Source: Chitinophaga sp. GbtcB8
GTDB taxonomy: Bacteria; Bacteroidota; Bacteroidia; Chitinophagales; Chitinophagaceae
DNA length: 64,000 bases
Reading direction: 5' to 3'
Assembly (NCBI RefSeq): GCF_019091455.1
Contig: NZ_JAGXJN010000025.1
Coordinates: 1-64,000 of the forward strand
The translations under genes and the position numbers were made by a program. Positions 1 through 8,102 of the stretch are shown piece after piece. The notes below the pieces were generated by a model, which was not told the DNA's origin, searched no databases, and saw nothing but the letters and a program-made list of their open reading frames with translations. Position 1 is the first letter of the stretch. Every line of letters starts with the position of its first letter.

Positions 1-274
1 CGTCGGCCATTTTCAGTACGCCCTCTACCTCACCGCCAAAGTCGGCGTGGCCCGGTGTATCAATTACATTGATCTTTACATCTTTGTACACCACAGATGC
101 GTTTTTACTGAAGATGGTGATCCCACGTTCCCTTTCCAGGTCGTTACTGTCCATGATCAGGTCACCGGTTTCCTGGTTAGCCCGGAAAACGTTGGTCTGA
201 TGGAGGATCTTGTCTACCAGGGTGGTTTTACCGTGGTCTACGTGCGCAATAATAGCTATGTTACGGATGTTCAT
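1..274 (-). CDS. typA: GTP-binding elongation-factor-like protein TypA/BipA (N-terminal part)
   Basis: Only the first 91 codons are in the window, and the gene runs off the left edge. The protein starts MNIRNIAIIAHVDHGKTTLVD. This contains the G1/P-loop motif AHVDHGKT, followed by RERGITI (G2) and DTPGHADFGGEVE (G3), the pattern of translational GTPases; the RANQ..DLIMDSNDLERERGITI stretch is typical of TypA/BipA rather than LepA or EF-G. TypA is a ribosome-associated GTPase that helps 50S assembly and stress adaptation. A promoter-like box lies about 60 bp upstream. Identity is firm, but the rest of the gene cannot be checked. Confidence 0.93.
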   Translation of the reverse strand, partial: MNIRNIAIIAHVDHGKTTLVDKILHQTNVFRANQETGDLIMDSNDLERERGITIFSKNASVVYKDVKINVIDTPGHADFGGEVEGVLKMAD

Positions 275-334
275 ATAAGTCTTGTACTATAGAATTTTAC
301 AGGGGCATTAGGCCCATCTGTGTAAATGAAGGCG

Positions 335-342
335 CAAAGGTA
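335..342 (-). promoter_or_regulatory. Promoter -7 box of typA
   Basis: On the minus strand this reads TACCTTTG followed by C, a perfect match to the Bacteroidota -7 consensus TANNTTTG(Y). It would place a transcription start near position 330 and a 5' leader of roughly 55 nt before typA. No convincing TTG -33 element is visible. Confidence 0.5.
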
Positions 343-524
343 CTAAAATATGTGGAAAGAATGGGGGAAAGTGTTTTAAATAAATGTGATCAAGATGTTA
401 ATGTTCATATAATAATTGAATACTATGATTCTGAAGGGGTTGCAGGGCAGCGGCCGGTAATAAATTTGATCTTTGCGCGGGCATTACATTTGTACTAATC
501 AGCCAACGGTTAAAAAATATTCCC

Positions 525-1526
525 ATGCACTTTAAAAAATACTACCTGCTGGTATACTTATTATGTTACTTTACCGGTATCATGCAAGCCCAAACCATTC
601 CCCCGCAGGATGCTACCCTCTCCGGCTACAACTACCCCTACCCGGTTCATTATATTACCTTAAACATCCAGGGCCAGCACCTGAAAATGGCCTATATGGA
701 TGTGCAGCCTGCCCAGCCTAACGGCAAGGTGGTAATGCTGCTGCATGGCAAGAACTTTTGCGGCGCCTATTGGGGCAGTACCGCTGCCGACCTGCGTAAA
801 AACGGCTACCGCGTTATTATCCCTGATCAAATAGGTTTCGGCAAATCTGCCAAACCAGCGCACCTGCAATATAGCTTTCAGCTGCTGGCACAAAATACCA
901 AAGCCCTGCTGGATACCCTGCACATTGCCAAAACCGCGGTGCTGGGGCATTCCATGGGTGGCATGGTAGCCGTACGTTTTGCATTGATGTTCCCGGAAGT
1001 AACGGAAAAGCTGATCCTGGAAAACCCCATTGGGCTGGAAGACTGGAAAGTAAAAGTACCCTACCAGTCCGTGGATAAGTGGTACCAGTCTGAATTAAAA
1101 CAGGATTATGAAAAGATCAAACAATACCAGCTGGATAATTACTATGCCGGGCAGTGGAAACCTGCATATGAAAAATGGGCGCGGCTGCAAGCCAGCTGGA
1201 CCAAAGGACCCGATTACCCGCGTGTAGCCTGGAATGCAGCGCTCACCTATGATATGATCTTTACCCAACCGGTGTATTATGAATTTGAGCACATCCAGGC
1301 TCCTACCCTGCTGATCATTGGCCAACGCGACCGTACTGCCCTGGGTAAAGCCAGCGCGCCGGAGGAGGTTCGTAAAACTTTAGGTAATTACCCCGAGCTG
1401 GGTAAAAGCGCCGCTCAAAGAATACCGCATGCCCAATTGGTACCCATTGAAGGTGTTGGCCATTTGCCGCATGTGGAGGCCTATGAGCAGTTTATAAGCG
1501 CGTTGCTGGCGTTCCTGAAACAGTAA
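525..1526 (+). CDS. Exported alpha/beta hydrolase
   Basis: 333 residues. The N-terminus (MHFKKYYLLVYLLCYFTGIMQAQ) is a Sec signal peptide, so the enzyme acts in the periplasm or outside. It has the alpha/beta-hydrolase fold: HGKNFCGAYW holds the oxyanion region, GHSMGG the nucleophile elbow (Ser143), QRDR the likely acid (Asp269) and GVGHLPH the catalytic His (about 313). The family includes esterases, lipases and haloalkane-dehalogenase-like enzymes. The substrate cannot be read from sequence. It stands alone and is divergent from typA. A possible promoter is the near-consensus GATCTTTGC at 468-476. Confidence 0.88.
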   Translation: MHFKKYYLLVYLLCYFTGIMQAQTIPPQDATLSGYNYPYPVHYITLNIQGQHLKMAYMDVQPAQPNGKVVMLLHGKNFCGAYWGSTAADLRKNGYRVIIPDQIGFGKSAKPAHLQYSFQLLAQNTKALLDTLHIAKTAVLGHSMGGMVAVRFALMFPEVTEKLILENPIGLEDWKVKVPYQSVDKWYQSELKQDYEKIKQYQLDNYYAGQWKPAYEKWARLQASWTKGPDYPRVAWNAALTYDMIFTQPVYYEFEHIQAPTLLIIGQRDRTALGKASAPEEVRKTLGNYPELGKSAAQRIPHAQLVPIEGVGHLPHVEAYEQFISALLAFLKQ

Positions 1527-1545
1527 ACACCAGCATATTAACACA

Positions 1546-3927
1546 TCATTTCATCAGCTTCAGCACATAATCAAACGAGGCCTGGTTGGCAGTATTATCC
1601 AGGGCGCCGGCAATATCTATCTTTTCTCGGGAGGTAAGGTGCCAGCTAAGAGCCGCTGCTTTATCTTCCTTCTGCGGCACATACTGGAAAATGATGCGGT
1701 GGAATTTTTCGGGAAAATATCCTTCCATATAATTCACCTGGTTATCCTGTTCAAAATCCTGCATGGCGCTCCAGTGCTGCTGCATGGTGAACAACGGATC
1801 AAAAATGAGGTTGCTCAGCGTTTTTGTTTTTTCTATAGGGCGTATATCGTTCTTACGGGTATCGCGTACCTGTATGTACACTACCCCGCTGGTGTTTTCA
1901 TTTATCCACTCCCGGAAAGTATATAAAAAACGCAGGTTGGTTTCCTGTCCAAAATTGTCGCGGATACCGGCATCCATTACATCCACAATGGGGTCACTGG
2001 GCAGGAATACATTGGGCAGCACATAAGGGAAAGTAGCGCACATGCGTATGGCGCTGGTAACACGCAGGTCCATGGCATGCTGGGCGGCAAAATACTGGGT
2101 AAAGTCCACCCCATCCACATCCCGTACTGCGCGGGTAGGATATTTATATTCCGGCGCGCATAAATAGCTAATGGGTTGCGGGGAAATTAACAGGCGGCGG
2201 CCATCTGCATTTATAGTGGCATTCCAGATCAGCATGGGTATAATGGCCCGCTGCTCCGGCAGCTGGTAATCCCGTATGGTTTTTTCCAGCACATGATCCG
2301 TATTATCATTCAGCTGCATTTCAAAAGCATAACCACGGTCTTTGGCGTAGCGGTTGGCGCCTATTTTAAAAGAGCGGAAAGGCGTAATAAAATCATTTAC
2401 AGCCAGCGCTGAAAAAACAGAGTTCAGCAGATCGCGGGAGATGCGTTCCGTATAGGCAGTGTCCTGTATATTCATGGGTTTGCCCAATTGTTTCAGGTGG
2501 TAGAGCTCCCGGTAGTAAGAGGCGCCCATCATGCCACCAGATGCGCCGGTGAACAGCATGGTATGGTCCATAAGCGCGCCGTGGGTAAGCGTATCCAGGC
2601 GCTGCAGCACATTCATAGACCAGGCGGCCGCCCGTATGCCACCGCCGCTGAAGTTCATTACAACCAGCCGGGGCTTTGTACCGGGCGGAAATTTAGCCTT
2701 CCACTGTTCCAGTATTTTAAGGGTGCTGTCCTTATCCCGTTTGGCCCGCTCTTCTGAAAAGAACTGCTGCAGGCTGTTTACATCGTATGCCGGCCGTTCT
2801 TTAGGCTGCCGGTAGTTTAAGCCATAGGCTTTATTGCGGTTGTCCAGCAGGTTGTTCACTGTCATCCAGTTCAGCACAAACATCATTACCAGCAAAACCG
2901 GTATGGCCCAGGTTTGCAGCAGGTAGGCGTAAGCGCCGGCTATCCCTATCAAAAAAGCAAAAAACACCATTACACTGGCGCCGGCAGGGATCCGGCAAAC
3001 ATTGTAATCCATTAAAAAAGCCAGTATCACCAGGAATACCAGGGCGCAGCCTACAGTGATCATGGCGGCAAAGTGGTGCTGTTTTAAAATGCTGTCCAGG
3101 TAATGTTTGTTATAGTGATCCACATTACGGGCGCGGCGTATCCTGAAAGGGGAAGAAAAGTAGTTGTGTACGGGCAGCGCATTTTCATCATGCTCCTGCC
3201 CGGGTTTCAGCACGGTCCTTAAAAAATTACGGGGGTTGCCAAAGCGGCGCTCCAGGCGGCGGCTAATGTTCTTATCTGCATTAAAAAAGTAAAAGAAGGA
3301 GAAAAAGATCACGAATAATACCCCGCAAATAAAACCCTCTGCCAGCAGCAATATTTCCGGCACGGTGCTGAGCTGCTGGTAGCGCTGGTATTGCCAGCCC
3401 CGTACCAGCAGGCATATGAGGAACGTAAGCGGGATAATGGAATTATTTAAGCAATAGCGGAAAAATGGCTGGGAAGTAGTGGCCAGGAATTTAAAACGGC
3501 TGGTATGCAGTATAAAGGTGGTAATGTTCCAGCTCATAATAAAAAAGCCGGTAGCCAGGCCCAAAAGGGTAGTACTGTAAAAATTTACATTACCCAGGTA
3601 TTCCGGCGCCAGGTACAATGCATCGCCTCCAAAAACCTTGGCAAAACCACCGTTAATGGTACTGAAAAAAATTGCCCAGAAAATAAGCAACACCTGGTAC
3701 TTGCGAAAGTGCAGCAACAGCAGCTGTATAGGGAAGGAGTAGTAAGTTTTAACCAGCAGTAGTTTCAATTTCACTTGAAGTAGTTTGATGTCCTCATGGT
3801 CAAGTGAAACGTCCGTTTTGGTATTTAGCGGGTCCGTTTCTTCCCCAAACCAATTGCAGATAAACTTACGAAAAAATAGTGGTATGTTATTAGGAAACGG
3901 GCTTACCTGTAAGCGCCGGTTTTCCAT
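1546..3927 (-). CDS. Membrane-anchored patatin-like phospholipase
   Basis: 793 residues in two parts. Residues 1 to about 370 are a polytopic membrane domain with several hydrophobic helices. The C-terminal part is patatin-like: SGGGIRAAAW is the glycine-rich oxyanion loop, GASGG the GxSxG nucleophile elbow (Ser463), and DAGIRDN the catalytic-dyad Asp in the D-[GA]-[GA] position. Patatins are Ser-Asp acyl hydrolases of phospholipids or other lipids; this one is tied to the inner membrane. Its start codon overlaps the 3' end of the heme A synthase gene by 38 bp, so the two are probably co-transcribed. A second protein of the same general design, with a different membrane part, lies beyond ctaA. 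Lipid specificity is unknown. Confidence 0.85.
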   Translation of the reverse strand: MENRRLQVSPFPNNIPLFFRKFICNWFGEETDPLNTKTDVSLDHEDIKLLQVKLKLLLVKTYYSFPIQLLLLHFRKYQVLLIFWAIFFSTINGGFAKVFGGDALYLAPEYLGNVNFYSTTLLGLATGFFIMSWNITTFILHTSRFKFLATTSQPFFRYCLNNSIIPLTFLICLLVRGWQYQRYQQLSTVPEILLLAEGFICGVLFVIFFSFFYFFNADKNISRRLERRFGNPRNFLRTVLKPGQEHDENALPVHNYFSSPFRIRRARNVDHYNKHYLDSILKQHHFAAMITVGCALVFLVILAFLMDYNVCRIPAGASVMVFFAFLIGIAGAYAYLLQTWAIPVLLVMMFVLNWMTVNNLLDNRNKAYGLNYRQPKERPAYDVNSLQQFFSEERAKRDKDSTLKILEQWKAKFPPGTKPRLVVMNFSGGGIRAAAWSMNVLQRLDTLTHGALMDHTMLFTGASGGMMGASYYRELYHLKQLGKPMNIQDTAYTERISRDLLNSVFSALAVNDFITPFRSFKIGANRYAKDRGYAFEMQLNDNTDHVLEKTIRDYQLPEQRAIIPMLIWNATINADGRRLLISPQPISYLCAPEYKYPTRAVRDVDGVDFTQYFAAQHAMDLRVTSAIRMCATFPYVLPNVFLPSDPIVDVMDAGIRDNFGQETNLRFLYTFREWINENTSGVVYIQVRDTRKNDIRPIEKTKTLSNLIFDPLFTMQQHWSAMQDFEQDNQVNYMEGYFPEKFHRIIFQYVPQKEDKAAALSWHLTSREKIDIAGALDNTANQASFDYVLKLMK

Positions 3928-4954
3928 TACTTAAGAACAGCGTCCATACCAATGCCAGTAATAATAACATGCCGGTGAACTGGTGCAGCACGGCCAGCAG
4001 CAGCGGTATTTTTACCACGCTGCCCATAACCGTTAATACCCCTAATAATACCTGTAACAATACCAGCAGCAAAGGCAGGTAACGGATGCGGTGCAAACGG
4101 CTGTAAACCGGTGTTTTAGCTGCATTCCACCACCAAACGGCTACGCCAATGGCTATGAGGTAAGCCAGGCCCCGGTGAATAAATTGCACGGTAATATGGT
4201 TCTGTGTTATACTTTCCAGGAAACCGCCCTGCTGCATACCTGCGGGCCACCACATACCGTTAATATCCGGCCAGGTGCTGGCAGCAAGTGCAGCGTGCAG
4301 GCCTGCCATAAATGCACCATATATCAGCTGCAGGGTTAATAACACGAGCAGCCAGCTATTTAACCGGCGCAGGGAAGGGGAATAAAGTATAGCCGTTGCC
4401 GGTGTGCTGATCTTCAGCGCAAACCACAGCACATAACATAACAGCAGCAGCGCTGCAATGAAATGTACGGCCAGGCGGATGTGGCTCACGTACAAATTTT
4501 CCTCATTCAAACCGCTCTTTACCATAATCCAGCCAATGGCGCCCTGCAGGGCCCCCAGCAGGAACAGGATGATCATGGGATTTACCATGCTCCTGTCTAT
4601 CTTCTTTTTTATAAGGAAATAAATGAACGGCACTGCAAACACAAGGCCCATTAGCCGGGCCCAGTCGCGGTGCAGCCATTCCCAGAAGTAAATGGCCTTA
4701 AAGTCAGATAAGGTGAAATGGCTGTTCACATAGGTGAACTGCGCAATCTCCTTGTATTTATCAAAAGCAGCCTGCCAGGCTTGTTCATTCATCGGGGGCA
4801 GGGCGCCCAGGAGGGGCTTCCACTCTGTAATAGACAAGCCGGAACCGGTAAGGCGGGTAATGCCGCCCAGTAATACCTGGATAATGATCATGCCTACGCC
4901 TGTATATAACCAGATGGCTACAGGACGGTGCTGCTGCAATGTGCTTTTTTCCAT
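3890..4954 (-). CDS. ctaA: Heme A synthase (COX15/CtaA family)
   Basis: 354 residues, eight predicted membrane helices. It starts with a short cytoplasmic tail and then VGMIIIQVLLGGITRLTGSGLSITEWKP, the signature of COX15/CtaA. Conserved heme-ligand histidines lie in EWLHRDWARLMG, VSHIRLAVHF, FIHRGLAY and LHQFTGM. The enzyme oxidises the C8 methyl of heme O to the formyl group of heme A for aa3-type cytochrome oxidase. The length matches the COX15 type common in Bacteroidota and mitochondria. It is the first gene of a two-gene unit with the downstream patatin-like lipase. A perfect -7 box ends only 8 nt before the start codon. Confidence 0.95.
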   Translation of the reverse strand: MEKSTLQQHRPVAIWLYTGVGMIIIQVLLGGITRLTGSGLSITEWKPLLGALPPMNEQAWQAAFDKYKEIAQFTYVNSHFTLSDFKAIYFWEWLHRDWARLMGLVFAVPFIYFLIKKKIDRSMVNPMIILFLLGALQGAIGWIMVKSGLNEENLYVSHIRLAVHFIAALLLLCYVLWFALKISTPATAILYSPSLRRLNSWLLVLLTLQLIYGAFMAGLHAALAASTWPDINGMWWPAGMQQGGFLESITQNHITVQFIHRGLAYLIAIGVAVWWWNAAKTPVYSRLHRIRYLPLLLVLLQVLLGVLTVMGSVVKIPLLLAVLHQFTGMLLLLALVWTLFLSNGKPALTGKPVS

Positions 4955-4962
4955 AAACGCTG

Positions 4963-4970
4963 CAAAATTA
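4963..4970 (-). promoter_or_regulatory. Promoter -7 box of ctaA
   Basis: The minus strand reads TAATTTTG followed by C, a perfect TANNTTTG. The ATG of ctaA begins 8 nt downstream of the box, so the transcript would have almost no leader. No good -33 element is seen. Confidence 0.5.
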
Positions 4971-5075
4971 GGTCAATTTGCAATTGGAAGTGAATAACTG
5001 TGTGCGGCTGTTCTGAAAAACAACCACTCCCGTTTTTAAAATTTGTTCCCTAATTTGAGCAGATCGAATAACTGA

Positions 5076-7373
5076 TTGTCATATCCAAAGCCTTCAGGTA
5101 TGTTACTATCACTTTACAGAACAGCCATACATTGCCTACGCCAGTTCACCGTTTACCTGCGCCTGTTCTCTGTGTTTGCAGCTGCTATTATATTGCTGAT
5201 GCTGGCGGCCTGGTGCTTCTGGTGGCTTCCGCAGGGCATAGATATTATTGTAAAGGCTACAGAAACAAAGTGGAGCGGCATAGTGGTTTTACTCATGCTG
5301 TTCTTCTGGGCTTATGTGAACTGGTACTCCGGCCGTATAGTTGCTTACCGTAAAGATCTGCAGTATGGCTGTTTTACAGGCTGGCTGTCGCGGCAGCTTA
5401 TTTCACACCTGCCGCGTATACTGGGTTATTTATGCTTTGCTGTTACTGCGCTGGCTATTTTGCAATGCCCCGTGGGCATAGGCCCGCTGGGAAGCTGGTT
5501 ATGGGCACTGCTGGGCCTGCATTTGTTACTATATATTGGCATTAGCTATTGGATGATCCGCTGGGGTAATGCACTGCGCAAACGCAAAAAATTAATGCTT
5601 GTTTGCACCGTGCTGCTGGTATCTATTTTTGTGGCCATTGTATTATGCGGGTGGCTCAATACGGTAACTTCCCTGGTGGCAGGCATTACCTGGATGCAAT
5701 ATGCCGCCCTGTTCCTGGTAAATAACCGCAGCAAGCTGGTGCTGCGCAGCAACCGGTGGACGAACCCCCTGTTTGTGCGCGTGCTTAAAACCGTGTGGAA
5801 CAACCATAAAAAAAACAACAACAGGTCCAGAACAGCAGAGGAAGCGCTGCTGTTCGTAATCTTCAATGTTATTTCCGTACTGGCCACCATCTGTTACCTT
5901 ACCGCTATTTTTTACCTGCCCTTTGCCAATCATATTGGCAGCTTTCCCTTTGCATTGCTGGCTTTGGGCGTGCTGCTGGGTTTTTTCAATATCATCTCGC
6001 TGTCCTCTATGCTATCGGGCATTAATGTAACAGTGGTATATATTGTGCTGCTGGTGATCCTTGGTTTTATATTTGAGCCGCACTACGCACGTATTATAAA
6101 AGACCGTGAAAACAACACCCAGCTGTTTGATAACCGGCAGCACCTGGAAGAATATTTTATTCACTGGGTGCAGCAGCGGCAGGCCGTTATACAACGTGAT
6201 AGTATTTACCCGGTATTTTTTGTGCTGGCAGATGGGGGCGCCTCCCGCTCCGGTTACTGGACGGCCGCAGTGCTCAGCCGACTGGAAGAAGGCTCCAACA
6301 GCCAGTTCTCAAAACACCTGCTTTGCCTCTCCGGTGCATCCGGCGGCAGTGTTGGTAACAGCACCTTCTTTACTTTATTACAAAAACGCGACAGCATTTA
6401 CCGCAGGCATCATACTCTGTTACGGGAAGCGCAGGATTACCTGAAATCCGACTTCTTAACGTATACCCTTGCGCGTATGATGGGGCCTGACCTGTTCCGT
6501 CCTGTGTTTCCCTTTCCTTTTGTGTATGACCGTGCAGCAGCGCTGGAATATGCTATTGAAAACGCTGCACCGGATTCTGTGATCATGCGCAAGGCATTTG
6601 AGCAAAGAATGTCGGCGCTTGTAACCCGGCAGCAGGATAGCGCTTACACCTTACCCATATTATGTATTAACACTACGCGCATGCAGGATGGCGCGCCCGG
6701 TGTAGTAAGCAACATTAATATTGATTCTACCATCTTTGGTAAACGGATAGATGTGCTAAGCCTGTTAAAACCCGGGGAAGATATGCGCCTGAGCACTGCG
6801 GTAGTATTAGGTGCGCGCTTTCCATACATAAGCCCTGCCGGCCGCATACACGACAGCTATTTTGTAGATGGCGGTTATTTTGATAATTCAGGCGCCGGTG
6901 TAGTGCATGAGATGATATTAAAGCTGAACCAGTGGGTGCATGACAGCAGCAGCTATTACCCGCAGCTGAAAAACCTGCAGCTGCCTAAAAAGCTGCGCTG
7001 GTATGTAATACACATCACCAACTCCAGCCGGGAGCCTGTGCAGCTGCACAAAGTACATCCCCTGGTAAATGATCTGCTGGCGCCGGTGCAAACACTCATT
7101 GGTTCTTACGGCACACAAACCATTGTAAATAACCTGCGCCTCATTAATTATTTGCGTGAGATCAATAAGGATACCACTTACTTTCCCATCTCCCTTTATG
7201 AAAAAAGTGACAGCAATACCTATGCTATGAACTGGGCCATATCTGATACGACCATACAAAAGATGAATGACCGTTTATATCGTTATCCGCGACTGGATTC
7301 GCTCATCAGATGGATCCGTTACAATTTTAACCTGCCCGCCGGAGAAGTGTCAGAGTTACGTCAAGAAATTTAA
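5076..7373 (+). CDS. Membrane-anchored patatin-like phospholipase, second copy
   Basis: 765 residues. The first 350 or so hold about eight hydrophobic segments. The C-terminal patatin domain has DGGASRSGYW (oxyanion loop), SGASGGS (nucleophile elbow, Ser422) and VDGGYFDNSG (catalytic Asp of the dyad, DGG). The overall plan equals that of the protein at 1546-3927, but the membrane parts do not look alike by eye, so this is either an old duplication or convergent fusion. It is divergent from ctaA, with about 120 bp between the starts. An acyl hydrolase at the inner membrane is the safest reading; substrate and physiological role are unknown. Confidence 0.83.
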   Translation: MSYPKPSGMLLSLYRTAIHCLRQFTVYLRLFSVFAAAIILLMLAAWCFWWLPQGIDIIVKATETKWSGIVVLLMLFFWAYVNWYSGRIVAYRKDLQYGCFTGWLSRQLISHLPRILGYLCFAVTALAILQCPVGIGPLGSWLWALLGLHLLLYIGISYWMIRWGNALRKRKKLMLVCTVLLVSIFVAIVLCGWLNTVTSLVAGITWMQYAALFLVNNRSKLVLRSNRWTNPLFVRVLKTVWNNHKKNNNRSRTAEEALLFVIFNVISVLATICYLTAIFYLPFANHIGSFPFALLALGVLLGFFNIISLSSMLSGINVTVVYIVLLVILGFIFEPHYARIIKDRENNTQLFDNRQHLEEYFIHWVQQRQAVIQRDSIYPVFFVLADGGASRSGYWTAAVLSRLEEGSNSQFSKHLLCLSGASGGSVGNSTFFTLLQKRDSIYRRHHTLLREAQDYLKSDFLTYTLARMMGPDLFRPVFPFPFVYDRAAALEYAIENAAPDSVIMRKAFEQRMSALVTRQQDSAYTLPILCINTTRMQDGAPGVVSNINIDSTIFGKRIDVLSLLKPGEDMRLSTAVVLGARFPYISPAGRIHDSYFVDGGYFDNSGAGVVHEMILKLNQWVHDSSSYYPQLKNLQLPKKLRWYVIHITNSSREPVQLHKVHPLVNDLLAPVQTLIGSYGTQTIVNNLRLINYLREINKDTTYFPISLYEKSDSNTYAMNWAISDTTIQKMNDRLYRYPRLDSLIRWIRYNFNLPAGEVSELRQEI

Positions 7374-7408
7374 AGGCCCTAAAAAATTTCTATAACGGCA
7401 ACAGCTAT

Positions 7409-7435
7409 ATGAACGTTTGATTTTCAGTCGTTCAT
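7409..7435 (+). repeat. Inverted repeat after the second patatin gene
   Basis: ATGAACG (7409-7415) and CGTTCAT (7429-7435) form a perfect 7-bp stem with a 13-nt loop, 35 bp after the stop codon. No T-run follows, so this is a weak terminator at best. Confidence 0.35.
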
Positions 7436-7527
7436 GCGCCGGTTGTATGGTTTGCGGACATTTATGTACAAACAATCCATCATAAATTTTTAATGGGTGC
7501 ATAACGTTCTGTTAACATATGATGTAC

Positions 7528-7535
7528 TATCTTTG
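7528..7535 (+). promoter_or_regulatory. Promoter -7 box upstream of the 145-residue secreted protein
   Basis: TATCTTTG followed by C is a perfect Bacteroidota -7 element. It implies a start near 7540 and a long 5' leader of about 85 nt, which contains an A-rich stretch and a 16-bp palindrome. Confidence 0.6.
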
Positions 7536-7569
7536 CGGCGACAAAAACAAAAAAACAAAAAAGGCATTA

Positions 7570-7585
7570 AGTATTAGCTAATACT
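7570..7585 (+). promoter_or_regulatory. 16-bp perfect palindrome in a 5' leader
   Basis: AGTATTAGCTAATACT is its own reverse complement over all 16 bases. It sits roughly 30-45 nt downstream of the predicted transcription start of the gene at 7624. It could be an operator for a dimeric repressor or a small RNA hairpin; the sequence does not decide. Confidence 0.45.
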
Positions 7586-7623
7586 GCCCCCGAAAAATTT
7601 AAACATTTAAACAACTTAATGTC

Positions 7624-8061
7624 ATGAAACACATGTCCAAAACCGCTACTATGGCTATTGCTGCCATGCTATTAACTGCAACCGGTGTTGCTGCTCAGGA
7701 ACATACTTTTGCTCTGAACACAGCCCGCGCTACTGCTACGCATTTTTCATCTGATGTGCCTAGCAATTTTAAAGTGAACATTTCCCAGCCCAGGAAAGAT
7801 TCCCTGGTATTTCGTGTAAGCGTTGAAAATCCCGGTGCCGACAAAGTAATACTGCTGATAAAAGATCAGAACCACAACGTATTACACCGCGAAATTATCC
7901 CCGCTACGCCTGTATTCATGGGCCGTTACAACCTGCAGGGCTTAGAAGACGGTAACTATACCTTTGAAGTAAGGAATGGTAAAAATGGTGTGATCCAACG
8001 TTCAGTAGAGATCAAAACCCAGCTGTCTGTAAACAGGTTGGTATCTGTAGAAAGCAAATAG
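7624..8061 (+). CDS. Small secreted protein of unknown function
   Basis: 145 residues. A clear Sec signal peptide ends at about ATGVAAQ. The mature part (about 120 residues) is predicted mostly beta and shows a pattern seen in short Bacteroidota exported proteins: an FKVNISQPRKDSLVFRVSVENP strand pair, then KVILLIKDQNHNVLHRE and GRYNLQGLEDGNYTFEV. This resembles a single immunoglobulin-like or T9SS-sorting-domain-like beta-sandwich. No catalytic residues are apparent. It is a single gene with its own strong promoter and long leader, which suggests high or regulated expression. Function unknown; an envelope structural or binding role is a guess. Confidence 0.75.
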   Translation: MKHMSKTATMAIAAMLLTATGVAAQEHTFALNTARATATHFSSDVPSNFKVNISQPRKDSLVFRVSVENPGADKVILLIKDQNHNVLHREIIPATPVFMGRYNLQGLEDGNYTFEVRNGKNGVIQRSVEIKTQLSVNRLVSVESK

Positions 8062-8074
8062 TATGCTGTGAATG

Positions 8075-8089
8075 GTGCAGTGCCTGCAC
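8075..8089. terminator. Short hairpin between convergent genes
   Basis: GTGCAG (8075-8080) and CTGCAC (8084-8089) form a 6-bp stem with a 3-nt loop in the 41-bp spacer between convergent genes. No clear T-run follows, so terminator function is weakly supported. Confidence 0.35.
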
Positions 8090-8102
8090 TTCATTATTCA
8101 CC

